Shown: positions 25,933-33,685 of the stretch, piece by piece
Position numbering within the stretch: position 1 is the first letter of the stretch
Layout of the letters: the number at the start of each line of letters is the position of its first letter
Origin: Nocardioides conyzicola
GTDB taxonomy: Bacteria > Actinomycetota > Actinomycetes > Propionibacteriales > Nocardioidaceae
NCBI RefSeq assembly: GCF_039543825.1
Contig: NZ_BAABKM010000002.1
Coordinates: 900,133 to 964,132 of the forward strand
DNA: 64,000 nucleotides
Direction: 5' to 3'
Program-made: the position numbers and the translations under genes
The notes under the pieces: generated by a model
What the model was told of the DNA's origin: nothing
Database searches by the model: none
The model's input: the letters and a program-made list of their open reading frames with translations, nothing else

Positions 25933-26497
25933 AGGTAATCGCCGTCACACTGTGCGTCAAGACACAACGCGGTTATTTCGGCTGATGGCGCGCCCGGACC
26001 CGGCGGCCGGTCGCCCAGGAGAATCCGCCGCGGGCTGAGTCCGGCCATCGGCGCTCCTCTGTCGATGGCACGACGCACGAAGGCGGGCGGATCGACCGCA
26101 AGACAGCCTGAACCGGCCTTATGCGCGCGCTTCGACTTATTGCCGGCGGTTGTCGAGGCTGTGGCGTACTGGTGTCGCATACTCCGCCGGACCGCTCAGG
26201 CACGAACGACGAGCGCGTCGCCGTGCTGGCTCACGCAACAGGAGGCTGCACTCTTGCCATGACTGCCGCCGCGGTCCGTTAGCAGACATGAGGGATACGT
26301 GACACGCCTTACCGCCGCCACCCGCACCAGCAGTTCTGGGGCTTGCTGGCTCGAGAGGATGTAACGCCGGCTCCGACCCCCGTAGCTGCTGCTCGGAGCC
26401 GGCGTTAGATTCGTGGAACCGAGAAGGCGACCGCACTAGTCCCGAGTTGGTATGTGCTCTTCTCGGAAGCGAACCTGCTGTGGCGGTTCCGCTGTCG
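25933..26497. other. Intergenic region between the Liv operon end and the ADH operon promoter
   Basis: About 565 bases. It holds the long inverted repeat at 26362-26407, listed separately, and presumably the ADH operon promoter next to operator site 3. No credible gene was seen; the open frames are shadow-like. Confidence 0.5.
26362..26407 (-). terminator. Perfect 15-bp inverted repeat, likely terminator of the Liv operon
   Basis: The left arm TAACGCCGGCTCCGA (26362-26376) and right arm TCGGAGCCGGCGTTA (26393-26407) pair perfectly around a 16-base loop, about 90 bases after the livF stop. No T-run follows, as is common in GC-rich actinobacteria. This is the longest perfect non-coding stem I noticed in the window. 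Confidence 0.7.
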
Positions 26498-27256
26498 CTA
26501 CCGCGGATGGCTCTGGGCGCTGCCCAATTCCAAATGTTCGGCGTCGTCGACGCCGATCCCGAGATACCGACGCTGTAGCACCGGGTCATCGCGGAGCTGG
26601 GCAGAGGTGAGTTTGGCGACCACCCGACCGTTGGCGATCACAACGAGATTGTCGGCGATTGCTGTTGCAGCAGCCAGGTTCTGCTCGACAACGAGAAGGT
26701 TCATTCCCTCGTCCGCCAACGTTTGGCACGCCCCAACAACCTGCTCAACGACGATCGGCGCAAGACCTTCCGACGGTTCATCCATGACAAGCAACTTGGG
26801 CTGCGTCAACAACGCTCGACCGATGGCGAGCATCTGCTGCTCGCCACCTGACAAGGACGTCCCCTTCGTCTTCTTCCGCTCCGCCAATCGGGGAAACAGA
26901 CTGAAGACACGCGCCTGCGTCCACGGACCACGACGCTCTGCCACCCGCAGCGTCTCCTCGACGTTCAGCGATGAAAACAACCTCCGGCCCTGCGGCACGT
27001 AGGCCACGCCCAACCGGGAGCGCCGGTACGCCGGCAGCTGAGCGATCTGCCGACCAAAGACCGAAATGGAACCGTCAACCCGGCCACGACCGCTCAGAAC
27101 ACCGGTGATGGACTCGCACAACGTGGTCTTGCCCATGCCGTTGCGCCCGACGATCCCAAGGCGTCCACTCGCCAGGTCGAGGTCCAGGTCCTGAAGCACG
27201 TGGGCTGACCCTCGCCAGCCCTGAAGTCCACGGATCTCGAGCGCATTCTCAGACAT
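26498..27256 (-). CDS. livF: Branched-chain amino acid-type ABC transporter ATP-binding protein (LivF)
   Basis: A 252-aa ATPase of the HAAT importer family. Walker A is GRNGMGKTTLCESI, the signature motif is TSLSGGEQQMLAIGRALL, Walker B is KLLVMDEPSEGLAP and the switch His is in VVEQNL as Gln/Asn, typical of LivF. I chose ATG 27256 (MSENALEIRG), which has GGGAG upstream and overlaps the livG stop by 8 bases; an upstream in-frame start at 27286 lies deep inside livG. It is the last gene of the five-gene importer operon. Confidence 0.94.
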   Translation of the reverse strand: MSENALEIRGLQGWRGSAHVLQDLDLDLASGRLGIVGRNGMGKTTLCESITGVLSGRGRVDGSISVFGRQIAQLPAYRRSRLGVAYVPQGRRLFSSLNVEETLRVAERRGPWTQARVFSLFPRLAERKKTKGTSLSGGEQQMLAIGRALLTQPKLLVMDEPSEGLAPIVVEQVVGACQTLADEGMNLLVVEQNLAAATAIADNLVVIANGRVVAKLTSAQLRDDPVLQRRYLGIGVDDAEHLELGSAQSHPR

Positions 27257-28001
27257 GAGCACTCCCGAGGTAGATGTCGTGGACAAGCTGGCTGTCGCTC
27301 GCCTCGCCAGGAGTGCCGTTAAACATGACCGTGCCGTCGACCATCACCGTGACTGAATCTGCGACCGCCAGCGCAACGTTCATGTCGTGCTCGATCAGCA
27401 GCAGAGTGAGGTCCTCGTCAAGTTCGTCCAGCAATTCTGTCAACATGACGCGCTCCGAAGGTGATAGGCCCGCGGCCGGCTCGTCAAGGATGAGCAGCCG
27501 GGGCTCCGAGGCGAGTGCCATCGCCAGCTCCAACTGTCTCTTGCCGCCGTGTGAAAGCGCGTCCGCGAGCATCCCGCACTGGTTGGCGAGCCCGACACGA
27601 TGAGCGAGCTCTCTCGCGCGTTCGCGTCGAGCGCGCGTTGCTCGACCGCCAGGAAACGGGCGCCAGCGACCACCGTGAGCACCGGCTAACGCGAGCATGA
27701 GGTTCTGCTGCACATTCAGCCCGGCGAACAGCTTCGATTCCTGGTAGGTGCGAGCAAGACCTCGCCCAACACGGCGCCGGCCGCTCTCCCGGGTGACGTC
27801 GACGCCGAAGACGTCGATCTCGCCCGAACTCGGCGGGACCACACCGGAAATGAGGTTGACCAGCGTGGTCTTGCCTGCCCCGTTGGGCCCGAGGAGGGCA
27901 CGCTTGGTGCCCACCTCGAGCCGCAGGTCAACGTCGTGGACGGCGACCAGGCCACCGAAGCGTCGGGTAACGCTGCGCAGTTCGAGTGCGGGTGTCGACA
28001 T
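27249..28001 (-). CDS. livG: Branched-chain amino acid-type ABC transporter ATP-binding protein (LivG)
   Basis: A 250-aa ATPase paired with LivF. Walker A is LLGPNGAGKTTLVNLIS, the signature region is DALSHGGKRQLELAMAL (His in place of the second Ser/Gly of LSGG), and Walker B is RLLILDEPAAGLSP, with switch His in LLIEHDMNV. The extra central helices (GRRRVGRGLARTYQESKLF) are typical of LivG. The start GTGATG overlaps the binding-protein stop. The operon order is livH-livM-binding protein-livG-livF. Confidence 0.93.
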   Translation of the reverse strand: MSTPALELRSVTRRFGGLVAVHDVDLRLEVGTKRALLGPNGAGKTTLVNLISGVVPPSSGEIDVFGVDVTRESGRRRVGRGLARTYQESKLFAGLNVQQNLMLALAGAHGGRWRPFPGGRATRARRERARELAHRVGLANQCGMLADALSHGGKRQLELAMALASEPRLLILDEPAAGLSPSERVMLTELLDELDEDLTLLLIEHDMNVALAVADSVTVMVDGTVMFNGTPGEASDSQLVHDIYLGSAHV

Positions 28002-29344
28002 CACGGGCAGCTGGGGTGATCGCGGTCGTTGGCCGGCTGGTCGACGTACTCGGCGCGGTCCATACCGAGGGTCTGGTTGACGTCGGGGATCGTCTTGATC
28101 ATCTTCGACGCGCCGTCGGTGACCTGGAAGATGTAGTTGTTGGCGATGGCCTGACGGTTCTCGTCGAGCTTGACAGGCCCGGACGGACTCACGACCTGCA
28201 TCCCGGAGAGCGTCTCGTTGAGGGCCTTGTGCCCGTCCTCGAGCTTGCCTCCGATCGTGTTGAGCGCATCGAGCGTCGCCTTCATCTCGGTGTAGTAGCC
28301 GACGTCGAACAGTCCGGGCGGCGCAGCGTTGGGGAACAGCTTCGTGAGCTGGGCTGCATAGGCCTTGTACTCAGGGGTGTCGAGCTCAGCGACCGGACCG
28401 GCCGAAACGATGCCTTCGGCCCGCTCGCCGAGTCCCTTGACGACCGAGCCGTCGACCGCGATCGATCCGCCGAGGATCGGCTTGCCCGCCAGCGGAGACT
28501 GGTCGATCTGCTTAGTGAAGTTCAGAACATCCGCTCCGCCGAGCGCCACGAGGATCGCATCGACGTCCGTCGGCATCGTCGCGATGAAGGAAGAGAAGTC
28601 CTTCGTACCCAGCGGAACCCAGATCTTGTCCGGGACCTGCCCGCCGGCGGCACAGTACTGGGTCATGAACCCGCCAACCTGGTCGTAAGGAAAGGAATAG
28701 TCCTCGCCGAGCGTGACGACCTTCTTGTATCCGAGGTCCGTGAACGCGTAGTCACCGAGGCCGGCCATCCACTGAGCGCCGTCGGTAGTGAACCGGAAGA
28801 AGTTCGGCGCCGGGTCACGCAGTGTCGTGTTCTGGGCACCGGAGGTGCCGTTGACGAACGTGGTGTCGAGGTGTTGCTTGGCGTAGTCCTTGACGGCCAG
28901 ACCCTCGTCGCCCGAAAGCGGTCCGACGACCACGTCCACGTCGTCCTTTTCGACCAGTCTCTGCGTGGCCGCGAGCGCTGCGTCCGGAGTGGCGTCGGAG
29001 GACTCGACGACGAGCTCGACCTTCTGCCCTCCGATCGTAAGGTCCTTGATGCCGTTGCGGTCACCGGTGCCATCCAGGGTCGCTCCCGCGTCGACGAGCG
29101 CGACCTTTGCCCCCATGTTGGCGGCCTGGCCGAGGGCGGCGTAAGGCCCGTCGAGCGTGGAGAGCAGCCCAATCTTGATGACGCCGTCACCGGCGGCCTT
29201 GCTGTCCTTCTGCGCTGAGCCAGCGATGCCGCCTCCGGTCGAACTGGACCCGTCTGACGAGCTACTACAGGCAGCGACGGCGAGGGTGGACAGAAGAAGC
29301 AGCGTTGCAGAGGCTGCCCGGGTCGTGGTGCGTGAACGGGTCAT
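28001..29344 (-). CDS. Extracellular substrate-binding lipoprotein of the Liv-type importer
   Basis: A 447-aa solute-binding protein of the Peripla_BP_6 family. The N-terminus is a lipoprotein signal peptide with lipobox LAVAAC, followed by a Ser/Gly linker. The mature part starts with VIKIGLLSTLDGPYAALGQA, as in receptors for branched-chain amino acids, amides, aromatic acids or polyols. It decides substrate choice for the importer. It is larger than LivK (about 370 aa), like many actinobacterial catabolic receptors. The ligand is likely the growth substrate of the linked pathway; that is inference from shared operators. Confidence 0.92.
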   Translation of the reverse strand: MTRSRTTTRAASATLLLLSTLAVAACSSSSDGSSSTGGGIAGSAQKDSKAAGDGVIKIGLLSTLDGPYAALGQAANMGAKVALVDAGATLDGTGDRNGIKDLTIGGQKVELVVESSDATPDAALAATQRLVEKDDVDVVVGPLSGDEGLAVKDYAKQHLDTTFVNGTSGAQNTTLRDPAPNFFRFTTDGAQWMAGLGDYAFTDLGYKKVVTLGEDYSFPYDQVGGFMTQYCAAGGQVPDKIWVPLGTKDFSSFIATMPTDVDAILVALGGADVLNFTKQIDQSPLAGKPILGGSIAVDGSVVKGLGERAEGIVSAGPVAELDTPEYKAYAAQLTKLFPNAAPPGLFDVGYYTEMKATLDALNTIGGKLEDGHKALNETLSGMQVVSPSGPVKLDENRQAIANNYIFQVTDGASKMIKTIPDVNQTLGMDRAEYVDQPANDRDHPSCP

Positions 29345-30411
29345 CAGTGGTTCTCCTGTTGCGTTGGTGAGGCGGAAACTGGCGTCGACGCGGGGGCACG
29401 CAGGCGTCGAAGGCCCGAGATGGAGGTGGCGACGAGGCCGGGGACGCCGTTGGGCGAGACCAGGACGACGCCCATGAACACGAGGCCGATCACGGTGAGG
29501 TAGTGGTCCGTGTAGTCACTGAGGTAGACGGTCATGATGCTGAGAAGGAGGGCTCCCAGCCAGGCCCCTTCGAGGCGCGCGACGCCGCCGAGCACGACGA
29601 TGATCAGAATGTCGATCGTCCGGGTGATGTCGAGCGAACCGGGTGAGACCTGGCCGTTGAACCAGACCGAGATGACTCCGCCGATTGCGGCAACGACTCC
29701 CGCGACCGTGAATCCGACGACGCGGACCAGGGTGGGGTTCATGCCGAGGGCACGTGCGCGGTCGGGTGAGTCCCGGTCTGCTTGAAGTGCGAGGCCGAGC
29801 GGCGAGTGAGCGAACCCGTACAGCGCCAGGAGACAGACCACCGCGGTGCCCAGCGCGAACCAGTAAAAGTTGTGCGGGTCTGACAGGGACACCGACCCGA
29901 TGGAGGGGGGCGCGACCCCGTTGATGCCGCTGAAGCCGTACGTGAAGGGGCGGTACTGGAGCGCGAAGTAGTAGATGAAGACGCCGACAGCCAAGGTGAG
30001 CATCAAGAAGTAGACGGCTCGCGCACGTGCAGCCAACGCGCCAACAGCGAACGCGAGCGCGACCGCCACAGAGATGCCCACACCAGCTGCAGCCCACTGG
30101 TTGACGCCCCGGGTGACCGACAGGTTCGCGGTGACGTACGCGGCGACGCCATAGATGCCCGTTTGCGCCAAGGAGATCATGCCGGCGTACCGGATGAGGA
30201 ACGTCAGGCTAACCGCAACGGTGCCGAGCCACAGCGATCGGATAAGGATCTGCACGAAGAAGTAGGGAGTCAGGACGTACGGCGCGGCGACCAATGCGAT
30301 CGCCACAACGGCGATCGCGGCCACGGCCGCGAGCCGATGCCGTCCCAATCCCGCGAGACGCACTGCATCGGTCGTGCCCATCAGGCTGGCTCTGCGGTCG
30401 ACGGCGCTCAC
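29344..30411 (-). CDS. livM: Branched-chain amino acid-type ABC transporter permease (LivM)
   Basis: A 355-aa membrane protein with about nine to ten hydrophobic segments (GRHRLAAVAAIAVVAIALVA at the start). It has the family signature GINGVAPPSIG and the cytoplasmic EAA-like ALQADRDSPDRARALGMNPT. The start GTG 30411 overlaps the livH stop (GTGA), and its stop overlaps the binding-protein start (TGATG). Confidence 0.92.
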   Translation of the reverse strand: MSAVDRRASLMGTTDAVRLAGLGRHRLAAVAAIAVVAIALVAAPYVLTPYFFVQILIRSLWLGTVAVSLTFLIRYAGMISLAQTGIYGVAAYVTANLSVTRGVNQWAAAGVGISVAVALAFAVGALAARARAVYFLMLTLAVGVFIYYFALQYRPFTYGFSGINGVAPPSIGSVSLSDPHNFYWFALGTAVVCLLALYGFAHSPLGLALQADRDSPDRARALGMNPTLVRVVGFTVAGVVAAIGGVISVWFNGQVSPGSLDITRTIDILIIVVLGGVARLEGAWLGALLLSIMTVYLSDYTDHYLTVIGLVFMGVVLVSPNGVPGLVATSISGLRRLRAPASTPVSASPTQQENH

Positions 30412-31391
30412 TGGACGCCGCCGAACAGACCCTGCGGACGGAAGGCCAGCACGACGATCATCACGGCAAACGTGACGAGCACCGAGTACGTCGGAAGATG
30501 CACCTGAGCGAAGGCCTCAACGAGCCCGACGAGCAGAGCTCCTGCTGCTGCACCTGGAACACTTCCCAGGCCGCCCACAATGACGACGAGCAGCGAGATC
30601 AGCAGGTAACGGGCATCCTCGCCCTGCGAAATCGATAGGTAGGAACCTCCAGCAACTCCAGCAACTCCAGCGAGTAGGGCACCTAGGCCGAACACGAGAC
30701 TGAGCAGAAAGGGGACGTTCACTCCGGTGGTAGCGAGGATGGCGGGGTCATCCACACCTGCACGAATCGTCATCCCGAGTCGGGTGCGCTGCAGCAGGAC
30801 GTACAGGCCGGCTCCGATCAGGAGCGCGAACCCCACTAGGGCGATCCTGTACTGGGAGTACACCAGAGTGCCGACGTGGATCGAGGAATCGAGTACTGAC
30901 GGCGCACCGATGTCGAGGGCTGTGCCGCCCCACACCGAGAGGGTCACGTCAGCGACCACGACGGTGAGGCCGATGGTGAGGAGCGACTCACGGATGGGAT
31001 CGCTGGCGACGCGCCGCAGCAGGAGCACCTGAAAGACCAACCCCATCGCGCCCACGGCCAGGCCCGCGCCGGCAAGGGCCAGCAGCCAACTTCCGATCGC
31101 CTCGTGGATCGAATAGCCGATGTAGCCGCCTGCGAGGTAGAAGCTGCCGTGGGCCAGGTTGGTGACGCGCAGCAGCCCGAAGATGAGGGTGAATCCGCTG
31201 GCGACGATGAAGTAGAGCGCCGCCGAGCTCACTCCGTTGAGCACTGTGCTCACGAACAGCAACGGATTGCTTGCTAGATCGCGGCCGCAGAAGGCGGCCA
31301 AAGAGATGGCGGCGGCGACCGCAAGCATCTGCTGCGCACTGACTCGCGCCCTGGGAGGGCTACGCCTCACCACCGGTTCCAACACTGCCAC
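30408..31391 (-). CDS. livH: Branched-chain amino acid-type ABC transporter permease (LivH)
   Basis: A 327-aa permease, first gene of the importer operon. It has family segments NGVSSAALYFIVASGFTLIF and GLLRVTNLAHGSFYLAGGYI at TM2-TM3, and RTRLGMTIRAGVDDPAILAT at the EAA loop. The frame is open to an ATG at 31454, but I place the start at GTG 31391: GAGGAG lies 6 bases upstream. The longer form would put operator site 4 inside codons 9-14 and add a non-family leader. Regulation by the protein that binds the ATCGATAAT boxes is likely. Confidence 0.92.
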   Translation of the reverse strand: MAVLEPVVRRSPPRARVSAQQMLAVAAAISLAAFCGRDLASNPLLFVSTVLNGVSSAALYFIVASGFTLIFGLLRVTNLAHGSFYLAGGYIGYSIHEAIGSWLLALAGAGLAVGAMGLVFQVLLLRRVASDPIRESLLTIGLTVVVADVTLSVWGGTALDIGAPSVLDSSIHVGTLVYSQYRIALVGFALLIGAGLYVLLQRTRLGMTIRAGVDDPAILATTGVNVPFLLSLVFGLGALLAGVAGVAGGSYLSISQGEDARYLLISLLVVIVGGLGSVPGAAAGALLVGLVEAFAQVHLPTYSVLVTFAVMIVVLAFRPQGLFGGVQ

Positions 31392-31413
31392 GTCGTGCTC
31401 CTCGATAACCGCT

Positions 31414-31426
31414 AATCGATAATTGT
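31414..31426 (+). promoter_or_regulatory. Shared operator site 4 (ATCGATAAT core) upstream of the Liv importer operon
   Basis: The core ATCGATAAT at 31415-31423 matches the other three sites; 10 of 13 positions fit the extended box. On the minus strand the region reads as two direct TTATCGA half-sites 16 bases apart, the second running into the ribosome site. It lies about 24 bases upstream of the start proposed for livH. Confidence 0.55.
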
Positions 31427-32098
31427 CAGCGAACGTAGGTGATGCACGCCACATGCGTCAATGACTTCCGCAGAACTTTGCTCAACACCGTGGACTCAAC
31501 CCGGCACGGACGGCGGCACCGCCAGGGGTGCCGCCCAACTAACAGCGCGAGGCTCGGCAGCACAGGACCTGCGAATCATCACGTCCCAAAGACACGGCCT
31601 CGCAGCCGCAATCCCCTGCTGCCGTGCCGATAGGAACGAATCACCACATTGGGGGCGCGCTAGCCCGTCCGCGTCGAGATCGCAAGCAAGCTGATGGCAC
31701 GGACGGGCCGCTCAGCGCCAGACTGGAAGACCCCAGTCTCTGCGAGTGCCTCGAGTCCGCCGCTAGCTGAAGGAACCAGCGGCTGCAGCGGACCCGATGG
31801 GGCCCCCTCCTATTCGCCCCCACTTCAACGGGCGCGGAAGGAAGCCTCCAACCCGGCAGCGTGCATCGGCACTGTCGAGACAGGAACGTCCTCGCGACAG
31901 CGCGCTGTGGGCGGGGCCGTTCGAGCGCTGGACCCAATTCCACATGCCGCCACGGCTAGCTGCTACTTGAGCGTCGAGAGGTCACGGGTGTCGGATCGTC
32001 CAATAACCGAGCTCGATCCTCTCACTGCGGCACGGCGATCTAGAGCAACCTCGAAAGTGAACTCGGCAATGGCCGGAACACAAGAAGGGTGGAAAGAC
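31427..32098. other. Gene-free stretch upstream of the Liv operon
   Basis: About 670 bases. It presumably holds the Liv promoter at its left end and the promoter of the small membrane protein at its right end. Open frames here are Arg/Ser/Pro-rich and unsupported. No repeats were seen. Confidence 0.45.
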
Positions 32099-32368
32099 AT
32101 GTCTGAGCTCGGTTATACGGTGTGGTTTACATTTATGGCACTCTGGACCGGCGCTGTCCTATTCTTCGGAATGCTTGTCGCAAGCCGCTCCGAGGACCGA
32201 GTGATCAAGCTCCATCCGAGGGAAACGCAGTCGTCTGCGGCCAAATCCACGCTCACCGTTGCGTCCCCAGAGTGGGTTGAAAGCCACGCGCACGAATTCC
32301 CCTTTGTCGAAGAACAAGATGCAGCACCGGTAGCACCTGCAACTCGTGAAGCGCGCGCGGCCCACTAA
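32099..32368 (+). CDS. Small single-pass membrane protein of unknown function
   Basis: An 89-aa protein from ATG 32099 with a GGAAAG ribosome site. It begins MSELGYTVWFTFMALWTGAV, a single transmembrane helix of about 22 residues ending before SRSEDR, then a polar cytoplasmic tail rich in Glu, Ser and Ala. The 5' part is more AT-rich than the surroundings. The layout resembles small accessory subunits of secondary transporters, but no family is recognised and no transporter gene is adjacent, so no function is assigned. Confidence 0.6.
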   Translation: MSELGYTVWFTFMALWTGAVLFFGMLVASRSEDRVIKLHPRETQSSAAKSTLTVASPEWVESHAHEFPFVEEQDAAPVAPATREARAAH

Positions 32369-32832
32369 CAGACCTCAGACCGCTGTGTATCGACTTCCAG
32401 CCGGACCCCGACTAAATCGACCCGGGCGCAGCATTGTTGGTGCAAAGTCATCCGCTCACGGTGAGCGTCGAGGAGATGGCTGAAGTGCCACGAACACGCG
32501 CACCCCGTGCGACTTGTCGCTGCCGATTGGCCCGCCGACGCATCCGTTGGCCGGGCTCGTCACTTACCTACCGGTCACTTTGGGCAACCCACTCCCACAG
32601 ATTCCTAGACCAAAGCAGAGATCCACCCTTGGCTCGCGACCGCTAAGCAGTGCCTGACTCCGTCAGGGACCTTGTGTGGCGGCGCGCTCATAGACGTTCG
32701 CAGGTACACAGGTCACGCACTGCGGACTGTAACCTCGCCGAGTCCGCTTCGGCGCAACGATCAGCGCCCTCTTCGCCGGTACCAGGCAAGAGTGGGCGGT
32801 CTGCCCAGAGTCAGGTTACAGAGGGAGAAGGC
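32369..32832. other. Gene-free stretch upstream of the phosphoesterase
   Basis: About 460 bases with no credible coding frame, hairpin or repeat. It probably includes the promoter for the phosphoesterase gene. Confidence 0.45.
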
Positions 32833-33618
32833 ATGTCGTCGAGAACCGAAGCTGGCCGATTCGCCATGTCGGACGTGCACGGCCACATGCCGGCCTTCAT
32901 GTCGATCTTGCACAGTCACGGCTTGGCCGAGTCTGCTGAGCACTGGACGAAGCAAGGTTCCGAACTCTGGATCTTGGGCGACTATCTCGACCGCGGCGAC
33001 GAGGGGCTCGCCGTCGTCGACGCAGTTCGCACCCTCCAAAGGCAAGCACCCAACCTCGGCGGCGCTGTGCATCCGCTGCTAGGCAACCACGAACTGCAGT
33101 TCCTAGCGGCCGTGCACTTCGGAGACCGCGAGATATCGGGCGACGGAGAGACGTCTTTCCTTTCGAACTGGCGCCGATACGGCGGGCGGGACGAGGAGAT
33201 GGCAGCCGTGTCGGAGGAGCAGGTGCAGTGGATGACACATCTCCCGCTCCTCGCGATGTCAGAAGGCGACCTCCTCATGCATTCCGACACACGTGCGTAC
33301 TTGGAGCTCGGCAGCACGGTCGCCGAGATCAACGAGGCTGGCCACGCCATTATGACGAGTCGTAACAGTGGGGAATGGGCGCGCCTGCATTGGATCATGA
33401 CTCGGCGCGGGGAGTTCAAGTCGCCGGAGTCTCGAGCCGAGGTTCTCTCCGCGCTGAGCGCGCACCGGATAGTGCACGGACACACGCCGCTCCGAACCGG
33501 TTTCGGCCTGTCTGGGCGCTCCGCCGCAAGGCCGTTCTCGTACGGTGACGGTGAGGTCTTGGCCATTGACGGCGGCGTCTTCGAGGACAACGGACGTCTG
33601 ATCCTCGCCGAACTGTAG
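32833..33618 (+). CDS. Metallophosphoesterase (PPP-type serine/threonine phosphatase family)
   Basis: A 261-aa calcineurin-like phosphoesterase. The metal-binding signature set is complete: SDVHGHMPAFMS (D-x-HG), GDYLDRGDEGL (GDxxDRG), PLLGNHELQFL (GNHE), and late histidines in IVHGHTPLRTG. Such bacterial PPP enzymes include protein phosphatases and Ap4A hydrolases; both remain possible. I chose ATG 32833 because of GAGGGAGAAGG just upstream; the frame is open further 5' but that part is not family-like. It is convergent with an AraC gene. Confidence 0.88.
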   Translation: MSSRTEAGRFAMSDVHGHMPAFMSILHSHGLAESAEHWTKQGSELWILGDYLDRGDEGLAVVDAVRTLQRQAPNLGGAVHPLLGNHELQFLAAVHFGDREISGDGETSFLSNWRRYGGRDEEMAAVSEEQVQWMTHLPLLAMSEGDLLMHSDTRAYLELGSTVAEINEAGHAIMTSRNSGEWARLHWIMTRRGEFKSPESRAEVLSALSAHRIVHGHTPLRTGFGLSGRSAARPFSYGDGEVLAIDGGVFEDNGRLILAEL

Positions 33619-33663
33619 AGCGGCTCGGGTGCGCGAACCGGCAGAAATTGCGGTTTGAAAGCA

Positions 33664-33683
33664 AGCGACTCTTCGACGTCGCT
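33664..33683. terminator. Possible bidirectional terminator between phosphoesterase and AraC genes
   Basis: AGCGAC-TCTTCGAC-GTCGCT forms a 6-bp stem with an 8-base loop in the 67-base gap between two convergent gene ends. The stem is short, so support is modest. Confidence 0.3.
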
Positions 33684-33685
33684 GC

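Noticed and set aside
27986..29218. A 410-codon plus-strand frame opposite the binding-protein gene
   Set aside because: Composition is that of a shadow (Val/Arg/Asp/Leu-rich, no domains), and the opposite strand encodes a lipoprotein with a proper signal peptide.
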